From Candidatus Tepidiaquacellales bacterium UBA6667 (GTDB taxonomy: Bacteria; Bacteroidota; Ignavibacteria; Tepidaquicellales; Tepidaquicellaceae), in the NCBI GenBank assembly GCA_002455255.1, contig DKKL01000049.1:48774-83697 (forward strand): a DNA stretch of 34,924 nt, written 5' to 3'. The notes under the pieces were generated by a model. It was not told the DNA's origin and searched no databases. It saw only the letters and a list, made by a program, of their open reading frames with translations. Below, piece after piece: positions 23,955-33,661 of this stretch. Within the stretch, counting starts at the first letter, position 1; each line of letters starts with the position of its first letter. A program made the translations under genes and the position numbers.

Positions 23955-24108
23955 TGGATTATTTAAACTATCCTGCTCTCTATTCCAAATTTGCTGATTC
24001 AAATTATTGATTAAAAAGTATTACTTCATTGAATAACCCTCTTTTTAGACTTATTTTTGTAATTATAAATATTTGTAAATTACTTATTTAACCTAATTAG
24101 AACTAAAT
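23955..24108. other. AT-rich leader before hldA
   Basis: No gene or repeat is visible. As the first unique sequence before the hldA-hldC-tamB-rnr group, it probably contains that operon's promoter, but I could not assign -10/-35-type elements with confidence. Confidence 0.4.
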
Positions 24109-25095
24109 TTGATTAATACCAATAGATTAAATGAAATCCTCACTCAATCGAAAGGAAAAAAAATCTGTGTAATTGGCGATGTAATGCTTGACCGTTATCT
24201 GCTCGGGGATGTTACACGCATCTCTCCCGAAGCTCCTGTTCAGGTTTTTGATATAAAAAACAGCGAACATAAATTCGGTGGTGCCGCAAATGTTAGTCTC
24301 AATATTAAAGAACTCGGCTCTGAACCCGTTCTTATCGGTGTTATCGGCAATGATAACGAAGGAAAAATCATTATCGAACAGATGAAAAATTCCGGTAAAA
24401 CAACTATCGGGATTATCGAAGAAGATAACAGACCAACTACTACCAAGACCAGAGTAATCGCCGATTCTCATCATCTGCTTAGGATTGACAGCGAATCAAA
24501 ACAAAATATTTCTGAGGAAACAGAAAGTCAAATTCTTAATATCCTTAAAAATGATTATTATGAAATAGAAGCAATTATTCTTCAAGATTACAATAAAGGT
24601 GTGTTAACAAAATCATTAATAAATAATGTTATCAAATTTGCAAATGATAATAACATTAAAGTTCTTGTTGACCCAAAGTTTTATAATTTTTTTGAATTTA
24701 AAAATATTTTTCTTTTTAAACCAAACAGAAAAGAACTTGAAGAAGCACTTGGCAAAAAAGCAAAAAATGAAAATGAACTGCTCGAATTTGCTGAAGAACT
24801 TTTTGACAAAATAAATTGCAAATATCTCGTATTAACTCTCGGTGATAAAGGTGTGATGTTGTTTGAAAAAACTAACGGTGAAATTAAAACTGAAAAAATC
24901 CCTACCTTTGCAAGAAAAGTTGCCGATGTTTCAGGTGCCGGTGATACTGTGATTTCCACCATTGCCGTATGTCTTGCTGGCGGAGCTTCAGTCTCTGAAG
25001 CAGTAAAAATAGCGAACTTTGCTGCCGGAATTGTAGTTGAAGAAGTAGGTATTGTACCTATTACTAAAGAAAAACTTGAAGCCGGATTAAAATGA
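24109..25095 (+). CDS. hldA: D-glycero-beta-D-manno-heptose-7-phosphate kinase
   Basis: The 328-residue product is a PfkB-family sugar kinase matching the kinase half of HldE (RfaE1). It shows KICVIGDVMLDRYLLGDVTRISPEAPVQVF at the start, the substrate-binding GGAANVSLNIKELG, and the C-terminal anion-hole/catalytic motif DVSGAGDTVIST. It phosphorylates heptose-7-phosphate at C1 in ADP-heptose synthesis. Here the kinase and nucleotidyltransferase are separate genes rather than fused. The start is a TTG at 24109 with no good Shine-Dalgarno. Its stop overlaps the hldC start by four bases, implying translational coupling. It is the first gene after the repeat island. Confidence 0.93.
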   Translation: MINTNRLNEILTQSKGKKICVIGDVMLDRYLLGDVTRISPEAPVQVFDIKNSEHKFGGAANVSLNIKELGSEPVLIGVIGNDNEGKIIIEQMKNSGKTTIGIIEEDNRPTTTKTRVIADSHHLLRIDSESKQNISEETESQILNILKNDYYEIEAIILQDYNKGVLTKSLINNVIKFANDNNIKVLVDPKFYNFFEFKNIFLFKPNRKELEEALGKKAKNENELLEFAEELFDKINCKYLVLTLGDKGVMLFEKTNGEIKTEKIPTFARKVADVSGAGDTVISTIAVCLAGGASVSEAVKIANFAAGIVVEEVGIVPITKEKLEAGLK

Positions 25096-25556
25096 TTTTA
25101 AACTCTGAAAATCTTAATGAAGAAATTTCAAAATTAAAACAGCAAAACAAAAAAATTGTTTTCACTAACGGTTGTTTTGATATTTTACATAAAGGTCATA
25201 TCACATACTTAAATGAATCACGTTCGCTCGGCGATGTTTTAATTGTCGGAGTCAACTCTGACAACTCTGTTAAAAAACTTAAAGGTGAAGACAGACCGGT
25301 AACTAATGAAAATGACCGTATGTATGCTCTTGATAATCTCAAACCGGTAAATTATGTAATTTTATTTTCCGAAGATACTCCCTATGAACTAATTAAAAAA
25401 ATTATTCCTGATATACTTGTAAAAGGTGGTGACTGGGCTCCTGACAAAATTGTAGGTTCTGATGTTGTTTTAGAAAATGGCGGCGAAGTCAAAAGTTTGA
25501 AATTTGTAAACGGTTACTCAACAACAAATATCTTAGAGAAAATTAAAAAACTATAA
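25092..25556 (+). CDS. hldC: D-glycero-beta-D-manno-heptose-1-phosphate adenylyltransferase
   Basis: The 154-residue product is a nucleotidyltransferase of the cytidylyltransferase-like fold, matching the RfaE2 half of HldE. It shows TNGCFDILHKGHITYL with the H-x-G-H motif, VGVNSDNSVKKLKG, and NGYSTTNILEKI at the end, the equivalent of the ISTT region. It attaches AMP to heptose-1-phosphate to give ADP-heptose, acting after the hldA product and, following dephosphorylation by a phosphatase not seen here, before the hldD product. It overlaps hldA by four bases and is followed by tamB after 21 bp. Confidence 0.94.
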   Translation: MILNSENLNEEISKLKQQNKKIVFTNGCFDILHKGHITYLNESRSLGDVLIVGVNSDNSVKKLKGEDRPVTNENDRMYALDNLKPVNYVILFSEDTPYELIKKIIPDILVKGGDWAPDKIVGSDVVLENGGEVKSLKFVNGYSTTNILEKIKKL

Positions 25557-25577
25557 ATTACAATTTAAACTTCCTTT

Positions 25578-28500
25578 TTGTCTGATATAGAAAAAATAGA
25601 GATTAAAAATAATTCTGACGAAATTATTCCTCCTGATACCGATAAACCGGTTAAAAAGAAAAAGGGATGTTGTCTCGGAAAATTTTTTCTAATTTCAATT
25701 ACTATTCTCATTGCGTTTGGTGTTGCCGGTTTTTTTTTCATTCAAACTGCAACGTTTAAATCTCTCGTGCTTGATTATGCTCTGAACACTGTAAACGAAG
25801 ACCTCGTTAAACCGGGTTCTCGCATTTATGCCGGAAAACTTGAAGGTTCGTTAATCAAAAGTATAAGACTACTCGACGGTGGAATTATAACTCAAAATGA
25901 TACTGTAGTAAAATTTGATTCGTTGGAGTTGAGATTTTCTCTTTTGCCTTTGCTAAACAAAGATATTATTGTAAAAAATTTACGGTTAATTAATCCGGTA
26001 ATAAATTTTACAAAAATTAAAGCTGACAATGATTCACTTGAATGGAATTTCACTCAGATTTTTAAATCCGAACCCGATACTCTTCCACCTGACTCTTCAA
26101 AATTTGACTATAATATTTATGTCGAAAATTTAGATTTAAAAAATGGTGTTTTTAGAAATCTGGAAAATAAACCTGCGAATATTCCCTTTTCACTTTTTCA
26201 GTTTCAAAATCTTGATACCTTCAACTCATCTTACTTAAATCTTACTAATCTCAATCTAAACCTTAAAGCTGAATATAAAACTGACGAAAAAATATTCGAT
26301 ATTCGTAATCTTAGTTTTAAAACCAATTCAGAATTTAATTTAGATTCATTTCAGATTTTTGTAAAAGCAGGCAAGGATAGTGTAGTTGAAGTGAAAAATT
26401 TAAAACTCGTTACTGACAGGTCAAATATCATTATCCCAAATATCAGAATGGAAGATTTCAATCCTTTCGAAGGTGTTGTATATGAAAGTTTTGAAGATAA
26501 CAAAATAACTCTTGACCTAAAGACTGATAAATTTGATACAAAAGATTTAATTTTTTTCTTACCTGATTTGAATTTCCTTGGAGGAAGAGTTTATCTTGAA
26601 CTAAAAGCAAGCGGTGAATATGACGGTATTTTAATTGATAAACTCGTTTTAAAAACTGATAATTCGACTTATGACTTCAAAGGAAAAGTTATGAATCTTC
26701 ACAATCCCGATAAACTCGCTTTTGATATTATCGGTCAAAATCTTGTTATTGACCCAAGAGATTCAAAAATTATTACTCCCGGTTTACCAATACCGGATTA
26801 TTCCTATCTCGGAATTGTTACCGCAAGCTACATCACTTACAAAGGCGAACCAACAAGATTTAACAGTGAATTTGATATCAGAAGTTCAGTGGGAAATGTT
26901 AAAGGTGATATGTTTTTGGATGTAGAAAATCCACAGATTGCATATAAGTTTGATGTTGATGCTACAAACTTAAACATTGGTAAATTTCTAAAAGATAAAT
27001 CACTTGAATCGAATGTAAATGTAGTTGTTACTGCTTCGGGGTTTGGCTTTGATTACAGAACTATGAGGTCAAATATAAATTACGATTTAAAAAATTCTAA
27101 CATTCTAAATCGCTCAATTAATTCCTCCGGGGGACAAATTAATTTAAACTCCGGAAATCTGACTCTCGACGTTTTTGTATTATCCCCAACTCTTAAAGGA
27201 AAAGTTAAAGGCACTGCAAACATTAGAAATATTGAAAACCCAAATTATGACCTTACCGGAGATGTCAGTAATCTTGATATTACCGATTTCACCGGTGAAT
27301 CATCCCAGAAAAGTAATCTTACTTTTAAGTTTGATGTGAAAGGTTCCGGAATTTCTCCAAATGAAATCACCGGAAATTTTAAAATTAATTTTTCTCCATC
27401 TTCTTATAACACTTTGTTTATTCCGGGTATTAATGTGATGGCTGATATCTCAAATTCCGGCGGAGAGAAAAATTTGAAATTTGAATCTGAAGTTTTAGAT
27501 TTAAATGCGAATGGTAAATTTGGTTTCACTGATATCGGGACTATAATTTCAAATAATCTTGATAAACTAATGGATGAAATTGATGAATATGTTATTAATA
27601 AAGATACTAACCGTGCTAATGATTCTATTGTCGGTTTCACTTCAAGAAATACTTCAAAGGTCTATCCTTCATCAAAGGATGTTAATATTACTTATAATAT
27701 AAATATAAAAGATTTAACCCCTATTGCTTACCTGTATGATTCATCTTTTTCTTTAACCGGTAATATTTCAGGTACGCTTGTAAATACTAATAACACTTTA
27801 AATATTGATGCTAAAGGTAATATCAACAGATTTATTATGAAAGATTCTTCGATGATTGCCTATAATCCGCAATTGAATTTTAATTTCAGCAACAATCCTA
27901 ATTCTCCGGGTTTGCAATCTTTAAAATCTTATTTTGATTTATTTACCGATAGTTTGAAAGTTGGCGAAAACAGATTTGATTCTATCGTCACTGATTTTGA
28001 TTTTGTGAATTTCAATAATACCTATAACATCTTCGGAAAGATGGATACTTTGGTTTTGTTTAAAACTCAAGGACATCTCGATTATATTACGGGAGGAATT
28101 TCTTCCAAAACCGATTCTATGCTAATTAAATATTCAAACTATGTTTTGAAAAACAGAAATCCGTTTGAAGTTGCTTATTCCCAAAACGATACTGACAAGG
28201 TAGTTTCATTTAAAGATATGGAACTCTCCCTTGATAATCAGAGATTAACAGTTGACGGATTTTATTCTTTGGAAAAAAACAGTAATCTTTCTTTAACAGG
28301 TAATAATATCAGTATAGCAGGTTTGCAATTGTTTTCTAATCCATATACCAAAAGAGAAAATTTAATTACCGGTAACATTAGAAGACTTGTAATCGATTAT
28401 ACAGGAACTTTTTCAAACCCTCAGTTCTATTCAGAGCTCAACACTGACCCTCTCATTTTGAAAAGAAAAGTTCTGGGCAGAATGGATGCTATTTTTGATT

Positions 28501-30224
28501 ATAAAGGAACAAAACTTGATATAGATTTATCTTATTATAACAATCAAAATATCGGTAAGCTCCTTGTGAAAGGGAGTGCTCCAATGATAATCATTCTTGA
28601 TGGTGATACTGCAAAAGCTCAGGATTCAAGTTTTTTAAATCAACAGGTTGATTTGGTTATAAACGCTGATAATTTTCAAATTGATGTTCTCAACCAATTC
28701 GTTCCCACGATTTCAAATTTGAGAGGAGCCCTTGACGGACAAGTGGATGTAAAAGGAACAGGTAACAATCCTCAGTTGCTGGGTGAAATGGCTTTAGACT
28801 CAACATACTTTGTATTTGATTTAACAAGAATGGGATATGCTTTTGAATCTAAATTTAAAACCAGCGGACAAAAACTTCTTGTTGATTATTCTAAACTATA
28901 CGTACCTGATGAACCGACTCAGTTTATGAATATTAACGGTTATCTTGATTTTACAAATTTGAATTTAAACGATATTAATCTTGATTTAAATGGTACATTA
29001 AAAATTTTGGATAAGAGCAATGGAATGACTAAGTTCGGAATTGCCGGTGACCTAATCGGTGGAAGCGGTACACCTAAATTAAAACTTACCGGAAATTCTG
29101 AAGAAGTTGTAGTTACAGGGAATCTTATACTTGTCAATGGTAATGTTCTTATGAATCCGGTTTCCGGCAAAGAATATGATTTATATAATGATGAGTTTAA
29201 ATATGTCGTAAGTATTGATTCGACTACTTTTAATGATACACTTTATAAAATGCTTGACAGTGCCATTGCAAACTGGAAAACTCAGGATTATAATTCTCTG
29301 AATCCGTTCCAGAGATATTTTGTTCCTTATGATTCTGTCAGATATGGTGAAAAAACAAAAGGAATTATTTTAACTTATGATGTTCACGTGACTACTCAAG
29401 ATAAACCTCTCTTTCTTACTTTTATCGTAAATGAAAAAGCAAAAAATGAATTTGCAGGAAATGTAGATGTAGATTTATATGTAAATAATCGTGCGAATGA
29501 AAATGATATGATGGGCTTTGGGACAGTTGAGATTAAAGAAAACTCATATTACAGATTTTATAGAAATTTTGAAGCAACGGGAACTCTCGATTTTACAGGA
29601 GATATAAGCAATCCAAGAATTAATATTGATGCCTCACTCACTACTACAAGTGCTGAAGCTACTGAGCCAACTGGTGATGTTAATGTATATCAGGTTGATA
29701 TGAAAGTTACAGGGCGTGCACAAAATCTTGACCCGATAAGATTTACTGTTTCAAAAAATGGCAGCCCTATTGGTGGGAACGATCCTACACAAGATGCTAT
29801 CTCAATTATTTTGTTTGGCTCTCCAAATGCTTCCACCGGAGGTATAGTTGGTTCGCTTGGTTCCAATATCGGCAGTTTACTTGCCTCAAGTTATGTCTCT
29901 GATGTTATTCAGAAAGTTTTACCTTTTATTGTAAGCACTCAACTTTCTTATGATAACACTACCGGCGGTTCCGTTTTCCAAAAAACAGGTCTGAATGTAA
30001 CTGCTGAGTTTGGTGATGCAGTTGTTCGTTTTGGTGGTCAGGTATTTGATAGTTTTAATAATACAAATATTATTATAACTTATCCCGTTGGTAAATTAAT
30101 TGGGCTTTCAAGTAATCTTGTTTTACAGGTTGAAAGAATTAATAATAACGTTGGAACTTCAAGCTCAATAAATTTGCAAAACGAAAGAATCGGCGCCCTA
30201 TTGCAATATAAAATTAAATTTTAA
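25578..30224 (+). CDS. tamB: TamB-like translocation/assembly protein
   Basis: The 1548-residue product has a short cytoplasmic N-terminus, one membrane helix (about 33-53, FFLISITILIAFGVAGFFFI), and a very long stretch of repeated beta-strands typical of AsmA/TamB proteins that span the periplasm as a hydrophobic groove. The C-terminal DUF490 region (about 1200-1548) ends in an amphipathic strand (ERIGALLQYKIKF), as in TamB. The family is tied to outer-membrane biogenesis, through autotransporter assembly and anterograde phospholipid transport. No TamA/BamA partner is in the window. The start is a TTG at 25578, 21 bp after hldC. Grouping with heptose genes fits an envelope-building operon. 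Confidence 0.88.
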   Translation: MSDIEKIEIKNNSDEIIPPDTDKPVKKKKGCCLGKFFLISITILIAFGVAGFFFIQTATFKSLVLDYALNTVNEDLVKPGSRIYAGKLEGSLIKSIRLLDGGIITQNDTVVKFDSLELRFSLLPLLNKDIIVKNLRLINPVINFTKIKADNDSLEWNFTQIFKSEPDTLPPDSSKFDYNIYVENLDLKNGVFRNLENKPANIPFSLFQFQNLDTFNSSYLNLTNLNLNLKAEYKTDEKIFDIRNLSFKTNSEFNLDSFQIFVKAGKDSVVEVKNLKLVTDRSNIIIPNIRMEDFNPFEGVVYESFEDNKITLDLKTDKFDTKDLIFFLPDLNFLGGRVYLELKASGEYDGILIDKLVLKTDNSTYDFKGKVMNLHNPDKLAFDIIGQNLVIDPRDSKIITPGLPIPDYSYLGIVTASYITYKGEPTRFNSEFDIRSSVGNVKGDMFLDVENPQIAYKFDVDATNLNIGKFLKDKSLESNVNVVVTASGFGFDYRTMRSNINYDLKNSNILNRSINSSGGQINLNSGNLTLDVFVLSPTLKGKVKGTANIRNIENPNYDLTGDVSNLDITDFTGESSQKSNLTFKFDVKGSGISPNEITGNFKINFSPSSYNTLFIPGINVMADISNSGGEKNLKFESEVLDLNANGKFGFTDIGTIISNNLDKLMDEIDEYVINKDTNRANDSIVGFTSRNTSKVYPSSKDVNITYNINIKDLTPIAYLYDSSFSLTGNISGTLVNTNNTLNIDAKGNINRFIMKDSSMIAYNPQLNFNFSNNPNSPGLQSLKSYFDLFTDSLKVGENRFDSIVTDFDFVNFNNTYNIFGKMDTLVLFKTQGHLDYITGGISSKTDSMLIKYSNYVLKNRNPFEVAYSQNDTDKVVSFKDMELSLDNQRLTVDGFYSLEKNSNLSLTGNNISIAGLQLFSNPYTKRENLITGNIRRLVIDYTGTFSNPQFYSELNTDPLILKRKVLGRMDAIFDYKGTKLDIDLSYYNNQNIGKLLVKGSAPMIIILDGDTAKAQDSSFLNQQVDLVINADNFQIDVLNQFVPTISNLRGALDGQVDVKGTGNNPQLLGEMALDSTYFVFDLTRMGYAFESKFKTSGQKLLVDYSKLYVPDEPTQFMNINGYLDFTNLNLNDINLDLNGTLKILDKSNGMTKFGIAGDLIGGSGTPKLKLTGNSEEVVVTGNLILVNGNVLMNPVSGKEYDLYNDEFKYVVSIDSTTFNDTLYKMLDSAIANWKTQDYNSLNPFQRYFVPYDSVRYGEKTKGIILTYDVHVTTQDKPLFLTFIVNEKAKNEFAGNVDVDLYVNNRANENDMMGFGTVEIKENSYYRFYRNFEATGTLDFTGDISNPRINIDASLTTTSAEATEPTGDVNVYQVDMKVTGRAQNLDPIRFTVSKNGSPIGGNDPTQDAISIILFGSPNASTGGIVGSLGSNIGSLLASSYVSDVIQKVLPFIVSTQLSYDNTTGGSVFQKTGLNVTAEFGDAVVRFGGQVFDSFNNTNIIITYPVGKLIGLSSNLVLQVERINNNVGTSSSINLQNERIGALLQYKIKF

Positions 30225-30229
30225 TTTGA

Positions 30230-32278
30230 TTGAATAATCCAATTTCTCAAAAAATTCTGAATTTATTCAGAACTTATCCTAAAGACAGTTTCCGTCTAAA
30301 TACCATTATTAAAAAACTCAGACTTCAAAATGCTACAAAAGGTGAAGTTCGCGGTGCTTTGAATAATTTATCCGGAACCGGTCTTATATCTAAAAAGGAT
30401 AATCTCTATTCATTAAATCAAAGTGCCTCACATAAAGATAAATTAAAAATTAAATCTAAAAACAGAAATAAAAAACCGCATAAAGAAATTATTCCGAAAA
30501 AAGTTTCCGGGAAAAAACAAATTGAATTTACAAATCTTGATTTAAAAGTTTCTCAGGGTGAAATTGTCTCCGTAACCGGTAAATATGAATTCTCACGTGA
30601 TAAAGGAATTTTAATTGCAGATTGGAGATTGAGAAAGGAAATTATTATTCGACATTCTGATAATATCGGTGCAGAACATGGTGATAAAATTCTCGTTGAA
30701 ATTATAAATCCAAATGATTTAAAAAATGAATATTCAGAAATTTATGGTAGAGTGATTGAAATTCTCGGTGCCTCCGGTGAAATGGATACTGAGATACTCG
30801 CTGTGATGAGGAAATTTAATTTAAATAAAGAATTTCCTCTGACTGTAAATGACGAAGCAAATAAAATAAAATTTAGATCTGATACTCGCGGAAGACTTGA
30901 CCTAAGGGAAGAAATTATTTTCACAATTGACCCTGCCGATGCTAAAGATTTTGACGATGCAATTTCTTTGACGAAAAATGATGATGGAGATATTGTTCTC
31001 GGGGTTCATATTGCTGATGTTTCTCATTATGTAAAAGAAAATTCACCTCTCGATGCAGAAGCGTTAAAAAGAGGAACTTCGGTCTATCTCGTTAATTCTG
31101 TAGTCCCTATGTTGCCTGAAAAATTATCTAATGACATCTGTTCACTAAAACCGAACGTTGACAGATTAACATTTTCCGTATTCATAACTCTTAATAAAAA
31201 ATATGGCGTTAAGAATTTTGAAATCTCTAAAACGATTATTAACAGTAAAAGAAGATTTTCGTATGAAGAAGCTCAGGATATTATAAATTCCGGTAAAGGT
31301 GATTTTGCAAAAGAACTGAAAAAGATGATGGCAGTTTCTAAAAAACTGACCGAACTTAGAATAAAAGATGGCAGTCTTGATTTTGAATCTAAAGAAGTAA
31401 AATTTGTAACCGATAAAAAAGGGAAAGTTATAGCCATCAAAGTAAAAGAAAGAATTGATACGATGAGAATGATTGAAGAATTTATGCTTCTCGCTAATAA
31501 ATGCGTAACTAAATATGTAACCAATTTATCAAAAGAGCATAAAACAACTTATCCGTTTATTTATAGGGTTCACGATAATCCTGATCCTGAAAAGCTATAT
31601 ACTCTTTCTGAATATGTGAAACAGTTTGGTTATGAAATCAAAATTTCTTTTCCAAAACCTGATAAAAACGAACTGAAAAAACTTCTTGAAATTATAAAAG
31701 GTCGCCCGGAAGAATATGTAATTAATGATTTATTAATTCGCTCAATGGCAAAAGCTGTTTATACAGATAAAAATATTGGTCATTATGGTTTGGGATTTGA
31801 TGATTATACTCATTTTACTTCTCCCATAAGAAGGTATCCTGATTTAATGGTGCATAGAATTTTATTTGATTATCTTAAAAATACAAAAACAATTAAACAG
31901 CAGATTTCACATTACAAAAAAATACTTCCGGATATCTGCAAACAGAATACACTTTCTGAAATCAATGCTGTTAATGCTGAAAGAGAAGTTATAAAACTGA
32001 AACAAATCGAGTACATTTCAAAACACATTGGTGAAGAATTTAGCGGTCTAATAACAGGCATTATGGAACGTGGGATATTTATTGAGTTAAGTGATATTTT
32101 AGTTGAGGGTATGGTTCGTTACAAAGATATTCCGGATGATTATTATGAGTTCGATTCCAAAAAACAGATTGCTATTGGCAGGAGAAGAAGGAAAATATTT
32201 AAATCAGGTGATGTAGTTCAAGTGAAAGTTATTCGTGCAAATCTTGACAATAAAAAAATAGATTTTCTTTTGATATAA
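30230..32278 (+). CDS. rnr: Ribonuclease R
   Basis: The 682-residue product is an RNase II-superfamily 3'-5' exoribonuclease. In order it has an N-terminal winged-helix-like region (about 1-65), a Lys-rich linker, cold-shock domains, the RNB catalytic domain and a C-terminal S1 domain (about 605-680). The metal-binding Asp cluster is TIDPADAKDFDDAI (Asp234, 240, 242, 243), and HYGLGFDDYTHFTSPIRRYP is the second RNB signature. It degrades structured RNA in the cytoplasm. The end lacks the long Lys-rich tail of the E. coli enzyme. The start is a TTG at 30230, five bases after tamB, implying shared transcription. It converges on pepP across 34 bp with no evident terminator. Confidence 0.95.
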   Translation: MNNPISQKILNLFRTYPKDSFRLNTIIKKLRLQNATKGEVRGALNNLSGTGLISKKDNLYSLNQSASHKDKLKIKSKNRNKKPHKEIIPKKVSGKKQIEFTNLDLKVSQGEIVSVTGKYEFSRDKGILIADWRLRKEIIIRHSDNIGAEHGDKILVEIINPNDLKNEYSEIYGRVIEILGASGEMDTEILAVMRKFNLNKEFPLTVNDEANKIKFRSDTRGRLDLREEIIFTIDPADAKDFDDAISLTKNDDGDIVLGVHIADVSHYVKENSPLDAEALKRGTSVYLVNSVVPMLPEKLSNDICSLKPNVDRLTFSVFITLNKKYGVKNFEISKTIINSKRRFSYEEAQDIINSGKGDFAKELKKMMAVSKKLTELRIKDGSLDFESKEVKFVTDKKGKVIAIKVKERIDTMRMIEEFMLLANKCVTKYVTNLSKEHKTTYPFIYRVHDNPDPEKLYTLSEYVKQFGYEIKISFPKPDKNELKKLLEIIKGRPEEYVINDLLIRSMAKAVYTDKNIGHYGLGFDDYTHFTSPIRRYPDLMVHRILFDYLKNTKTIKQQISHYKKILPDICKQNTLSEINAVNAEREVIKLKQIEYISKHIGEEFSGLITGIMERGIFIELSDILVEGMVRYKDIPDDYYEFDSKKQIAIGRRRRKIFKSGDVVQVKVIRANLDNKKIDFLLI

Positions 32279-32312
32279 ATGATATAAATTTTATCTGGCG
32301 GGGGTTTTTGTA

Positions 32313-33641
32313 TTAATTTCGTTCAACTTCTTTCACTTCTTTTTTAATCGCTTCTGATAAATTTATATTTCCTGTTTTTGTTACAAGTATATCATCTTCA
32401 ATCCTCACGCCTATTCCCTGATACTTTGCCGGAACACCTTTCATCCCTTTTTCAAAATAAATTCCGGGTTCAATGGTTAGCACGTTTCCCGGTCTGAGTG
32501 TATCATTATCAAAAGTCTCTCCAAATCCGTAAGGAACTGCATCATGTGTATCCAACCCTATATGATGACCAACACCATGAAGAATAAATCTTTTTGCTTC
32601 TTCTTTTTTCTTTATAATTTTCAAATCTATCAGAGCTGCAGCTGTCAAATCATCACAAAACTTTCTCACTTCCGAAAATCTGACACCGGGTTTCACTTTT
32701 TTTATGCAAAGTTTATTTATTACCAATACCTTTTCATAAATTTCTCTTTGTGCATCTGTAAATTTTCCCGAAGCCGGATATGTCCTTGTTATATCAGCAC
32801 AGTAATAGTTATATTCTGCTGCACTGTCTATCAATACTAAATCACCATCTTTAATTTTATCTCTGTTTGTTTCATAGTGAAGCGTATTGGCATTATTCCC
32901 AGATGCCATAATTGTTCCGTATGCATTATCAGTTGCACCTCTGTTTTTATAATTAAACTCAAGCAACGCCTGTGCCTGATACTCATACATCCCTGCCGAT
33001 AAATTTTTCCGCAATTCTTCAAATGATTCTGCTGTTATATCAACTGCTTTCTGAATCTGTTCAATTTCAAATTCCGTTTTTACTTTTCGCATCTTGCCAA
33101 GTATGTGTGCGGAATCTATTAACTGAAAATGCAATGCATCAACCCTAAGCATATTCATAAATGATGTCATATATTCTTTCAACTCTCCTCCGACATCATA
33201 CATCTCAACGAAATCAATATATAAATTTTTTATTCTCCTTGTTAAATGATTATGAAAAAATTCCGGTAAACTTGAATTTAAAGCACCCATCTCTATTCCA
33301 AGTCCGCTTGTTACGTTCTTTTCACCAAGTCTTTTACCGTTCCAGGTTTCCATTTTTTTATCTTTTTCCTGAACGAATAAAATCTCCCTGACAGTTTTAA
33401 ATTTTTTCCCGCTCGCATCCAACTTTATCTTTATACCACTTGGTATTAATATTAAAACTGAGTTTGGTTCGTTAAACCCTGTCAGATAATAAAAATTTTT
33501 ATTCTGTTTGAAATGATAATCCTGATCGAATGATGCATTTCTAATTGAATTTGAAAATATAATCGCCATAGTTTCCTTGCCGATTATCTGCATAAACTTT
33601 TCTCGTCGCGATTTGTGAAATTCTTTTTGTTTTTTTTCCAA
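32313..33641 (-). CDS. pepP: Aminopeptidase P (Xaa-Pro aminopeptidase)
   Basis: The 442-residue product has the N-terminal aminopeptidase P domain (about 1-140) and a pita-bread M24 metallopeptidase domain. The five metal ligands are visible: two Asp in LIDSAAEYNYYCADITRTYP, His in HGVGHHIGLDTHD, Glu in LTIEPGIYF and Glu in GVRIEDDILVT. It removes N-terminal residues preceding proline and should be cytoplasmic, as no signal peptide is present. The start is a TTG at 33641; the next ATG, 16 codons in, would remove part of the conserved FHKSRREKFMQ opening, so the TTG is preferred. It lies 20 bp after purF on the same strand. Confidence 0.94.
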   Translation of the reverse strand: MEKKQKEFHKSRREKFMQIIGKETMAIIFSNSIRNASFDQDYHFKQNKNFYYLTGFNEPNSVLILIPSGIKIKLDASGKKFKTVREILFVQEKDKKMETWNGKRLGEKNVTSGLGIEMGALNSSLPEFFHNHLTRRIKNLYIDFVEMYDVGGELKEYMTSFMNMLRVDALHFQLIDSAHILGKMRKVKTEFEIEQIQKAVDITAESFEELRKNLSAGMYEYQAQALLEFNYKNRGATDNAYGTIMASGNNANTLHYETNRDKIKDGDLVLIDSAAEYNYYCADITRTYPASGKFTDAQREIYEKVLVINKLCIKKVKPGVRFSEVRKFCDDLTAAALIDLKIIKKKEEAKRFILHGVGHHIGLDTHDAVPYGFGETFDNDTLRPGNVLTIEPGIYFEKGMKGVPAKYQGIGVRIEDDILVTKTGNINLSEAIKKEVKEVERN

Positions 33642-33661
33642 TTAATTATTTTTATTTTTTT

